64,000 nucleotides of DNA, taken from the NCBI GenBank assembly GCA_032622095.1, contig CP136066.1, positions 128,929,917 to 128,993,916 of the forward strand, written 5' to 3'. This DNA is from Siphonodentalium dalli. Lineage: Eukaryota > Mollusca > Scaphopoda > Gadilida > Siphonodentaliidae. The notes under the pieces are model-generated. The model was given only the letters and a program-made list of their open reading frames with translations, searched no databases and was not told the DNA's origin. Positions 13,501 through 25,500 of this stretch are shown here, piece after piece. The stretch's first letter is position 1, and every line of letters begins with the position of its first letter. The position numbers were made by a program, and so were the translations under genes.

Positions 13501-16500
13501 AGACCTAGAGTAAAAAGCAAGGCTGTTTTCCTTGCCTCAATAGCTGGTAATTGGTTGAATATTAGTCATTTTTCCCAAAATTTAGTTGCGAAAATGGAGA
13601 TTTTTCATGTTTTAAGCATTACATTTGCTTCAAAAGTAAATATAAATAACTTACAAATGCCCAAATGTGCAGTATATTGATCACATTGTAGCAGATCATG
13701 CATAACTTCATTCTAATGCTATGCCTAATCTGGTAAATTGCTGGAAACAATGTCACTATGTGAACACAGCCCTAGTCTGTTAGATGACAAGTGCATGTCT
13801 TGTAAAATGAACTCTTGTGGCAAGTTCTGTTCAAACATTCTAAGATTCTATAAAGTTGAAGCTTGTAATAAAGATACGGTAAATGTTGGTGGGGTGTGTA
13901 TTGCTATTAAAATAGTCGCATCGATTAAAACCATCATAAACAGAAAGTATTATGTTATAGACTAACTTTGTTCTGATGCCAATCATAATTATTGTGTAAA
14001 TTGTTATTGTCATGTTAGTACTCTGTGTTATAAACAAACGAAATGTTATGTTTAAAACAAATGTTACGTAAAGATTATGCGATGACCAAAACACCCAACA
14101 CTTGGGGAGACCCCACTAAGAGAACTTGGTTAGAAATTCCACCAAGTTGTTTACAACATTACGGTATAGCGCTCGCTAATCCTCGCCTATCAAGATGTCA
14201 TTATTAAATTGGTGTTGAATTGGTCACCATGAATTACTCTCCTAAAAAAATCGCCAGTCTTTGGTGTTTTGCTTATCTCTCACTATTTATGTGCTGTATA
14301 TGAACAAACGCATAAGGGCAGTGAGCGTATCTCCGTCAAATATATCTTGGACACCGAAACTAATGGTTATATATTTCTTGCTGGCAAGATTCTAGAAGTC
14401 GTTTTAAAAATCGGTACGCAATACCTCGAGTACGCGCACTTGTCAAATGCCAATTAATGGCGATTATATCTTTGGACCAATCATGCGAGTCCTTTCACTA
14501 TAACAGTGATTGAAAGACAAGACCTCATTCATTTTAAATTCTTCTAGAAGCAAGATAAGTCGCATTTTTTATCTGTTCATTTCTCATGAACGTTTCTCTT
14601 TATGCTATTGCGAACGACAACACGCAGTTGCCTAATTTCGTGCACTACGCACGTGTTTTCCAATTTTCGCAATTTAGTTTTACAATTGTTCAACAATCTT
14701 TTATTCTACAATACTGTCTTATTAATGACAGTAGTCCGTGGGTGGATATTTTCATTAACAAATATTTCAATTTTTTTTTATTACGAGAATCACCTCGAAC
14801 AAATATCGTTTTTGTTTGCATAAAACAATACTCAATAAAAAAAAAAAACCCCAAAAAAACCAATGCTCTTTAGAGTCATTCGGGTTCTCGTCGGGATTTT
14901 TTAACACTGCACCGGATGCAATATTGTGTTGTCGTCTCCACTAAGCTCCAGTTTGGAGTTTGGTCCCTGACAAAATCCTATCCAAATGTATTAGAAGTAA
15001 TAATTTACAATATTTTACATTACAATATTTTACAATAATTATCCTCATGGATGCTAGATAAAATAGCCACAGTGTGGCTTGCCTCTTCTCTCTACATTGA
15101 ACATGCGTCTCAATGGTTTTACGATGAAAACTTCGTAATGTTTTTTCCCTCCGACTGGTAGGGGTGCCACGATTGATCGTATAATCGATGAAACGTTGAT
15201 GCAGCCGATATTCCATTACCACTTTCGGCGGCGATTACTCTGAGTTCTTTATTTCGGATGTCGAAAAGTACCAGACATATTTGGATACCCTGTTTTACAG
15301 TTTAATATCCATCGGGCAGGTTAACGATCGTTGTTCGTGCAAAGATATTTGTAACGCATTGTGCTCATTACTAATTACCGGCTTTCCTTCCCACGAGACA
15401 GTAACGATTGCTCTCGCACCCGTATGCACTCGCAATTTTCTATTCACGGGTGTTCACCATTTGCACTTGTCCACCTGGTCACAATCAATATTAAAATATG
15501 TGAAGATATATTTAGCACATTTCCCATCTCCGTTAATTTATGGGCATGTGACAGTGTCAGTGGACTTGGGTATATCACACAATGACCTTTGATTTGAGAT
15601 AACCCCAACTTACAATTATATTACCGGTGCAATTACACCCTTCTAATCAACGAAACTGTAATTTTTGTCATGGGAAGGACTGTCTCGGTTGTTTCCGATT
15701 CAATTTATGCACATGTGAATATTATGCACTACTTCCTCTGTCCTTGCTATTAGATACGCTTCATCGATTCTAATCTAGTTTTGACTATCGATTATCAAGT
15801 TCAATGATCGTGGCACCTCTGCTGACGTGGCACCTTCTCTTGCATCCTCCATTAACTTGGAGACTCCGCTGGAGTTGGTTGGTGGACATGCCTCCTCCCT
15901 CAGGGTCGCGGCATCCATAGCCCCCGCAGAGAAGGGCAGCGATGGTGGTCCAAGTGCAGCTGCCCTTGGTCCTGCCTCCGGTTCCGCCGGGTTCGCACCA
16001 TCGCTGCACCACATCAGTGGTCCGTTTAGCTCGCAAGCCCGGTGCCCTCGGCACATTGCCTGCCTACGCAGTTCAATGTGTCAACTGCCACTGCTTCCAC
16101 TCCATTTCCACTCCATTTGACCGCACAGGTTCTGACCTGTCCTCCATTCGTCAATGTCTTTTCCGGCATCCGACCCTCCCGGTTTTGGGGTGGGTATGTA
16201 TCCCTATTATTCACCTGTGTTCTTTCCTCCACCAGTGTGGCCTTGCTTTGTACAGTTTCTGGCCTATTTTGGGCTCCTAGGCCAGAACTTAGACTTAGTT
16301 TCCTTTCCGAGGCTCCGGAATTTTTTGCCTCATCAAACCAGGTGACCTGGTCGGGATACTTGCCCCTTTCCCCCCATCTCCTGGACGGACGGTGCTGTTC
16401 AGAGACGAGGACGTGCTGTCGCAACATCTCCTGGATTTGGCAGCGTTTGATGCGTGTCCGAGTTCGCCATGCCCATCCGAGAGTGCCTTCCCTGAGGGTC

Positions 16501-19500
16501 ATTTCGGATGGGTCAGTCCTTCAGTCTTAGGATAACAATTGCGCACAATTTTGCATGCATTACCAGCACGATACTAACAGCACAGAAAAAGGAAGAAGAA
16601 ACAGCGCCATTCTCTTGCTTCCTCCATTCACATGGAGCCTCCGCTGGAGTCGGTTGCGGTACATGCCTCCTCCTTATTGGTCACAGCCTCCTGAGCCATC
16701 CGCAGAGAAGTACGCCTGTCTTCCACAACCGAAGGACTGGATGGGGCCCACATATCAAGAACAAAAACCAACGTGTGACGATTTTTCCTCTGCCAACTCG
16801 ATACAGCCTGCGCGGCAGGCTCAGGGTCTGTTGGTGGTCATGCCTCTTCTATTTGTAGTCGCGGCTTCCACAACCTTCGCAGAGACGGTCAACAATGGAT
16901 TTTCCTCTGCCAACTCGGTACAGTCTGCGTTGCAGGCTCGGAGTCTGTTGGTGGTCATGCCTCCTCTATTTGTAGTCGCGGCTTCCACAACCTTCGCAGA
17001 GACAGGAACAATGAATTTTCCTCTGTCCACTCGATACAGCCTGCGCTGCAGGCTCGGAATCTGTTGGTGGTCATGCCTCCTCTATTTGTAGTCGCGGCTT
17101 CCACAACCTTCTCAGAGATGGGCAACAATGGATTTTCCTCCGTCAACTCGGTACAGCCTGCGCTGCAGGCTCGGAGTCTGTTGGTGGTCATGCCTCCTCT
17201 ATTTGTAGTCGCGGCTTCCACAACCTTCGCAGCGACGAGCAGCGATGGGATGTTCTGCTGCATCTACCGCTGGTTCTGTCTCAGTCCATCCAGGTTCATG
17301 CTGTCATGGCACATAGCGTTTTTTCCGAACCCTTTCTTGCTTTGGCTACCTCATTGTTCCTAGTCGCCGACAAGTGGCATTCATTCGACTGAGTGTTTTG
17401 TACAATATTACCTTCGTTCTTTGTACTTTGAGGTTTCCTCGGTCAGTCTGCTTTCTGCCATATCGCATTGCTCTGGCTATGTGCCGCATTCAGGAACTGC
17501 TCCTGAATAGGTTTCTTTCGCCTCCATTCTCACCTCCGTTCTTATCTGGTCAGGGTATTCCAGGTGTTGTTGAGACCTGTCTTTATAGTTTTGGGCCTTC
17601 TAATCTGTTAGATTTTTATTTAACAATTAGGCCGCTTTTATGAGACAAACCTAGACGTATTATGGACTTGATTGTGTGTGTGAACCTGATAAGTTAGTAT
17701 GCGGGTGCTATATCTCACAGGGGAAATTGGCGCTCTACTCACTTAGCCGAACATATCATGAATATCGACCTTTCAGCTCCATAGACACTATCGTCTGAAC
17801 TACGCTCATTATCAATTTTACTTCTAGATTTGGGATGTATCTTTCAGTGACCACCTAACACCATAGGATTTCATCATATCAGCATTTCATTGGTGTCTAG
17901 GCGTCATGTATGTATTCCATTTTGTTATCGTATTTGTCACAGCACCGACTTTGAACCAAGAATATTTTCCAATTCTATGTTATCACTCGGGCCGAGTGTT
18001 TAACATCACTTGGCAGGCATGATTCTAATTCTAATCTGATTTAGCGATTACCGATTCTCACCTTTGCGACATTTCACAAATATTGCCGCATGCCCATCGG
18101 TGCTTGAGCATACCAGTTGGCGGGTTATCACAGTTTTTGTAACTTTCTGCTAACCTACAGTATGGGTTCCCTGTACCACCACCTAACGAACGATATTAAA
18201 CTAAGTTCCACATTTATTTTGAAACCATGCAGGCCGGTTCATTGCATCACAGATTGGCCGTATGATCAGACAGTGTTCCATTCGCGGTATTAGTTCCTCT
18301 CCTTGGTTGCCCGTACACTTCAATTTCCAGTTCCTTGGCTTGGTGTACCAGAGGCAGGCAATCTTTCCATCTTGGTCCCCACCCTTATGTGTATGTTTTT
18401 TCTTTCCAGGGACATGATTTCCAGTGCTCAACTCAGTCATGTTTTCCTGGTGTATCCCTGGTCCCCCCATTGGTCTGGGCCCAACGGTTTCTCATATCTC
18501 CCCTGGGTCTCTCGGTCGGGCTCAAAATACTCTCAAGTCAGTCATACCGCACTGAGCATTGCCTCATTTTGTGAGATCCATTCTGAGTATTGATTCAGCT
18601 TTTCTGGGGGGGGGGGTGTGGGGTGGGGGTGTCATAACCGTGTTTTCCCCTCGGTGCCCCTTTTGCATGTATTATGGGCCAGTCAACATCCTCTGGATGT
18701 CGTGCTAGTGCTGCTTCATCCTCTAAGGAGGGGGGGTGGGGTAGGTTCCTTTATCCTATTAGGTACATGCATGAATGAGTTATCCCCCTTGCCTATGACC
18801 AATGTTTATCCTGGACACCTTCACCCTGTGATCATTACTAGTAGGGCACATGAAGTACGTGGTGTTTCCTTTTAGGAGGCTCAGTTGTTTTTGAGTTTAT
18901 CTGAACTATTACATATGGGACACAATGATCTATTTTTTGGCACATGTCTACCAAGAAATCTTTTTGGTACAGGATGCAGGTCTTTTCTGCTTCAGCAGGT
19001 GTGTTTCATGGACATAGTCGGATTATCTGCTTCGTGGCCTCCTCCTCTTCAAGAATTCTAATTATAACCATTAGTTTCAGTGTCCAAGATATATTTGACG
19101 GAGATATAATATTTTTTTACCCAAAATATGTATCTCCTATAATAAATATCTTGGACACTGAACACAGCAAGGGCCCTCCCAGTTGGGATCAACATTCCCG
19201 CCCCGCGCACTCGGTCAAACGCATCAAACACACATGAGGAAGAAATTAAAATGAATGAGGTCTTGTCTTTCAATCGCTGTTATAGTGAAAGGACTCGCAT
19301 GATTGGTCCAAAGATATAATCGCCATTAATTGGCATTTGACAAGTGCGCGTACTCGAGGTATTGCGTAACGACTTCTAGAATCTTGCCAGCAAGAAATAT
19401 ATAACCATTAGTTTCGGTGTCCAAGATATATTTGACGGAGATACGCTCACTGCCCTTATGCGTTTGTTCATATACAGCACATAAATAGTGAGAGATAAGC

Positions 19501-22500
19501 AAAACACCAAAGACTGGCGATTTTTTTTAGGAGAGTAATTCATGGTGACCAATTCAACACCAATTTAACAATGACATCTTGATAGGCGAGGATTAGCGAG
19601 CGCTATACCGTAATGTTGTAAACAACTTGGTGGCATTTCTAACCAAGTTCTCTTAGTGGGGTCTCCCAAATTTTGAAGTTGCAAACAATGTGTGGCTTTA
19701 ATACTTTTCTCTACTCTTAGATCCAAATCTACCCCAAAATATATAGAAATTATAACATTAAAAATGACATTTGGTCAGTCATAAACTCTCAATCCTAGCT
19801 TTCAGCTAAAAGAGTTAATTTGATTTCTCCTATCTCACAGCAATGTCGTGGATCACTGTGCAAGAAAATTGACTGGGAAGAATGCTTCCTTACTAAACAA
19901 AAAGGTGATAGCAGCAAGGATACTCGCCTTTGCTATGTATCTTGTCGTAAGTATTTCAACAGTTACCTTCTCAGTACCATAATTATCCTTTATTAATTTT
20001 TGTATGTTTTGAGACATTTGTTGTAACTATTGCACTGAATATTATGCTTTATGTTAGACTAACAATTAGTACTTGGAGATAGCAAAGTTTTCTGCAATGA
20101 TTGTAATTCGAAAAAGAATGCAGTTTTAAGAAGTTTGTAATTTTTGGTAATTTTGTAAGCTATCTATGTGGTCTCTATTCCACAAATAAAATTGAGTGTC
20201 ATGAATGAGATACAGATGCTGAAAGTAACGTAAAATTCCAGGATTAATCACCGACCAAACCTACCTCTTTATAACTCCTTACATTATTTAGGTTAATCAC
20301 TGACAAACCTTCATCTTTCTAACTCCTTACACTTTTGCTGCCACCCCGCCCTAGACATACACCCAGTGCCAAGAATTCTGGATGTAAATTCACATATTTT
20401 ATGTATATATTGGTAATGCAATAACTATCGCGCAATCATTGATGTATTTAGTTGAAACTTCACATGGGAGTATGTATGGCAATGACCTATCAACAGCCAC
20501 CGTGGAAACCCATTCAAGGTCATAGGGACCATCATTTGGGTCACCTTGATAGCCATCTTGGATTTGCTTTAATTTATGTTCTTAGGCAGTTTCTTTTAAT
20601 ATCTTAGTATTACTTAAGAAATAAATACACGGTGTAGAGGTGTGTATTGTCAAGTTGTACCACAAAAAACTGATTGTAGGACGACGCGTAGCGGAGTCCT
20701 ACAATCAGTTTTTTGTGGTACAACTTGACCATACACACCGATACACCGTGTATTTATTTCTTTTGTAATACGACCGAAAGTTTATGGTCACAATTCGACT
20801 GAATAGTCAACGAAATACTGCGCTTTTTCGGTCTCAGGTGAGAAAACATTTCGTGGTGTAATTCGTATTGGGCGTACTCGATTTCTTTGCATGGAGTACT
20901 CTGGTAATTTGTTTGCGTAAATAATCGTTGTGATTGGCTAAAAAACGATGTGTTTTCAGCGGCGCCCGTGCCTTTCATTTAAATTGTACAGGAAATACGA
21001 TTGCGGTCATTACTGTGTTGAACGTTGTTGGGACAACATGAATATGATCATCGATTATGGACCATTTTCCTTACACAAAGCGATCTAAATGATCTAGTTT
21101 ACTAAACTAATCTTATTCCCCTTCTGTGCTGGTGAACAAACGCTTTCATTTTCAACTTGATTCCGAAATATCGAATATGATCGAGATTTGAATCGACGAA
21201 TGCACGGCCGCATGGATTTATTTTGTCATTTAATATACTTATTAAGTAACTTTCTTTGGTCGTAACATATATCAATATACCATAACATCATTTGGACCAT
21301 ATTCATTGGCAACCAAACTGGTTTCAAGCGACAAATCGCTAGAAAATTTTCAAGATTGTCAAGATGTAGCAAAATTCAAAGGATTACGGGTGCGGGTGTA
21401 CTCCGTTGATGCCCCGTTTGCGCGGAGTTAGAAAAGACGGGAAAAGTCGCGTGCGGCGATCTGAATAAACCGATTTTTTTCGTGGTACAATTGGAAAAAG
21501 TAGAATTGTACCCCAAAACTGGAACGAGATAGCCATGGTAACTCGGGCCACTGGCCAATCAGGACATGGCTTTTAACTCATTACCACTCTGACCGCAGCG
21601 GACTACAACCCCCAGGTTACTTTGACGTTGTGACATTAAAAACTCAGCGCACCTTGCCACAGCGACGTAATTTACGTCCCATTTCCTCAGAGATTTTGAT
21701 GTTTTAGTCGGCTTTAGCATGTTTTTACCTTAGTTCTGTGATGGCTGTCATTCTAATTTCTAAATTCTAGAAATGGCCTTTCGTGGTTTCGCTATTTAGT
21801 ATTTGTTCAGAATTTGTTGTTTCAAACTACCAATTGAATAGACTGTGCCACCTTTCCATAATGTCACAATTCCAAGTTTAAATGTTAAAATGTTGCAACA
21901 GTTATCAAAAGCAATCATCGTTTTTATTATTTTTTAACAAATGTACTTTCGAGCAAGGTAAGGTGTGAATGGAATAAAATGTTCTGATTGGATAGAATAT
22001 ACTTCAACCTTCAAAATCAAAACAATCATGACTATTAATGGAGAAAGCCACGAAAATTTGGTTTTTACTTTTATAAATAAAAAGGTGCTTCTGAGGAAAT
22101 GACGTAAGGTGACAAAAGGTGCCTCTGAGGAAATGACGTTAAGGTGACAAAATGTGCTTCTGAGGAAATGTCGTAAGGTGTCAAAAGGTGCTTCTGAGTG
22201 ATAATGAGTTAAGCATAGTTAGGCAGGGTCGTATTACAATATAGTATAACTATGGTAGATCATAGATGCACAGCATATTTTATACTTTAGTAAACCAAAT
22301 GTAATCTAATGCAGTATAACATTGTATACTATATTAATATACCAGTATAGTTTAGTATAACTACTGTACATGAAACAATTGTATTTTTTCATATGGGAAC
22401 AATTATGATGCTTATTATTTCCTACAGAGACATGTTACACACTGAACTATATGGTTTACTCACTTGCGTGTATCTCCAAACGTATAAGGAACCTCTCTTT

Positions 22501-25500
22501 CGATTATTAATTAAAACGGTACGAAATAACTTGAGTATGGAATTTAATTTTGATAGTAACCGGAAGTGACCCTAAATGACCTTCCGAAGTCTCGTGTCAT
22601 GTGTATCTTACCTATAAATTGGATTCACAGGTAAGATACTGTCTTTTTCTCGTTATACATCGTCCTATACACATCAAGGGAAGTTCTCTAAAACAATAAC
22701 TTGTTAGAAACATGTCTTGTTTAGTTTGTCATGCGAACAAGGCGGAATTTGATGAACATGCTCTGTGCGTTTGGTGCACTGGTTGTGCACTTGACAATCG
22801 TTGTAAGCTTTGAAGGAGCTGGGTATGTTCGCGGTTTTCCTTTGTGGAAACGTTAGCTCCTGCAATGCCAACCATAACCGACTCTGGTCTATTCTCGGGC
22901 AGGAGCAGTTCACGCTCCCCCGGTCGTGCTTCGGCAATATTAAGACCAATCAGTGGGGATGTGTCCGGTGGTGAAGACAGGGTACTTGGGACCTCCAGGA
23001 CATTTAATCCCCCACCGTCGCCAGCAGTTCTGTGTGCTGAAGCTGCCATCATCCGACACTGGCCACATGGCCTTCGGCAGCTTTGGCACATGTCTGTGAC
23101 CCTACCCAAAGAGGTAGCCAGTCCAGTCCCCCTGGCCACGTGCATACCATGAAACAGGCCATGCCTGCCTCTCAGCCGTCTTAGGGTCCCGGCATGATGA
23201 CGTCTCCCTCTCCTCCTGCTTGGCCAGGATTTCCAGCTTGGACAGGACCACCTGCACACGGGGGGGCTCCCTTATCATGGTCATGGTTATCCAACTCCAT
23301 TTTGGCCATGGGGTTCCCCATTTCCACCCTGTGCACCAAATTGTGCATCAGGTCAGCAGCCATCCGCTACGGCGAACGGCAGCTCCTTAAACCCTCATGC
23401 TGAGGTGTTTGTCCCCCGGACGAGCCATCTACGGAGTGGGCCTCCCTCCAGTTTTTTCCTCTGTTAGGGGCCGTGCAGGTCATTCTGTCGCTGGGGCGGA
23501 GAGCGACTCATTGTCATTGCACCCCAAGGCGTCTGAGGCCTTTGACGACAATGCATCTGTGCATGATAGGTCAGACTGTGGGTCTTTACAGTCTTCACAG
23601 TCTGACGTTGGTAGGGAAGATACTTTGGTTAGTGATTTTCAATCCACGGTTGATCTCATTTATAAGCTCCTTCCTGCTGACCAATGTTCTCCTCCAACTA
23701 TTGTCAATGTCCCTCGCATCACTTCAAGTGTTGATGGCATGTTAGGTGATACCCCTGTTTCTAAGACTAGGACTCTCCCCCAATCTTCATTAGTGGCATC
23801 AACATTTGATCACTACAATGATCTTCTAAGTAAAATGTCTTCTAAATTCGCCACGGGAACCATTTCGCCAAGGCTTCCAATCCCACCGAGCTGTTATTCT
23901 CAAGGTCGTTATTCTGGTCGTGGTATAATTCCGAGGGTGCTCCAATCCCATTAGATGTGCCAACGGAGTTAGATCAGGATGCGGCTTCCATCGGCGCATC
24001 TCTTCCACCGGATATTCGATTAACTCAACCGCAATATAAAGGTCTTCAATTGCTCAATTGGGACGTCATCCGCATATTGTCATTGGCTGATCTCACCTCC
24101 TCCGCAATTTTTATGGGAGCTCACCCCGATTGCATTTCAGACATCAAAGATCTCTCGAAAGTCTTGTCTCGATCTATATCTCATGCCATGTCTAATGCTG
24201 TCCTTGCGAACAACAACCTTGAAGTGATGATGCGGACAGCCTCTCTACAGGGAAGCTCTGTTCTCAAGAAACATAAAGAGATCCTTCAAAAAGAGCCTGT
24301 GGGGAGCCCAACTTTGTTTAATAGCAAATTGCCTCAGTCCGCGACACCCTCACTGCCGAGGCTCAGTATGAGCTAATTCACGGAAACGTAAACCTTATGG
24401 TACGACACCCACACACCCAAAACATTTGTATCTCAACCACGAGAACTCATCAATTCTGGTCGCCGACCTGAACACCCTAGTCAACCTTCTGGGTTCCCTA
24501 GGTTTTCTCATCAACTGGGAGAAGTCCAGTTTGCTCCCTTCCCAAAGTTTTGTCCATCTCAGGATGTTCTTCCGGACCAACCTCACCTGGATCTTGTCTC
24601 CCTGCCCCTCTGGCATGCCGAAATAGTACAGGCCCAGGCTCTTTGGACCCTCTTATCATAACTCGATCTCAGCTCCCAGCTTAATGAGGTACTGGGGCTG
24701 GCCAATGCGGCCAGCGACTTGATTCCCCTGGGTCGGGCACTTTTGCGACCGCTTCAACTGCATCTCCTTGCTCGCTGGAGTCCAGCTTAAGATCATCTGG
24801 AGGTCCAGATTCCGGTCACCAGGCCAATTGTGCTAAACATTGCACAGCGGACATTTCTACCATGGTTACAATCGGGAATTCCACTCACGACGGCTTTCCC
24901 CACTCTCACCCTGACAACAGACTCCAGCTCTCAAGGTTGGGGTGGAGTGTTGCTTCCCCCCTATCTGACGGTTTCGTGCATATGGTCCAGTCAACTGTCC
25001 TCCACTCACATCAATATCAAAGAAATGATGGCAGTGATCAGTTCACTTCAACATTGGCAACATCTGTTAGCTCATCAAACTGTCCTTGTTCTGTCGGACA
25101 ACTCCACGGTTGTCAGCTATATCAGGCGTCAGGGGGGGACACACTCAACTCAGTTGTGTACTCTGACCCTTCAGCTGCTCCAGTGGTATCAGGATCACCA
25201 CATTATTCTGCTGATTCATCACATACCAGGATCTCTCAATGTAATAGCGGACAGCTCATCTCGCTGAGGGAAAGTTCATCTCTCCATGTCCTGATCCGCT
25301 GGCGTCGGCAGTGGATGCCATGTCTGTCTCTTGGAACGACATCTTTGCATATGCCTTTCCACCAGCGTCCCTGGTACCTCAGGTGCTTCATAAAATCACG
25401 TCATCACGGTGCAAAGTACTTCTGGTAGCCCCCTCGACCCGACTCGTTCAGGGACAACACTGTTGCGTCCATTGCTTCTGCTCCCTCCGGTCCGCCTACC

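Larger units (their letters stand above)
14105..19667 (+). mobile_element. DIRS-type retrotransposon A with 430-440-bp inverted arms
   Basis: Left arm 14105-14544 and right arm 19238-19667 are inverted copies about 98% alike; the left has a 14-base extra stretch near 14405. An internal complementary region at 19064-19170 contains the complement of the left terminus (TATCTCCGTCAAATATATCT at 14328). It also contains a second half that ends CTTGGACACTGAAC. Inverted termini plus an internal complementary region is the DIRS signature. The interior is GC-rich and open on both strands in short frames, but I could not recognise RT, RNase H or recombinase, so this copy may be non-autonomous. The outer 223 bp of each arm lie beyond the expected DIRS end. 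Confidence 0.7.

Noticed and set aside
15775-16530. Long overlapping open frames on both strands as host genes
   Set aside because: They lie between DIRS arms, overlap on opposite strands because of GC-rich composition, and match no known protein.
16821-17263. - strand frames with VVEAATTNRGGMTTNR repeats
   Set aside because: They are the reverse translation of the 117-bp tandem repeat.
22729-23259. 176-residue - strand frame at the left of DIRS B
   Set aside because: It is antisense to the element and has no recognisable domain. The RNase H and recombinase order sets the coding strand as +.
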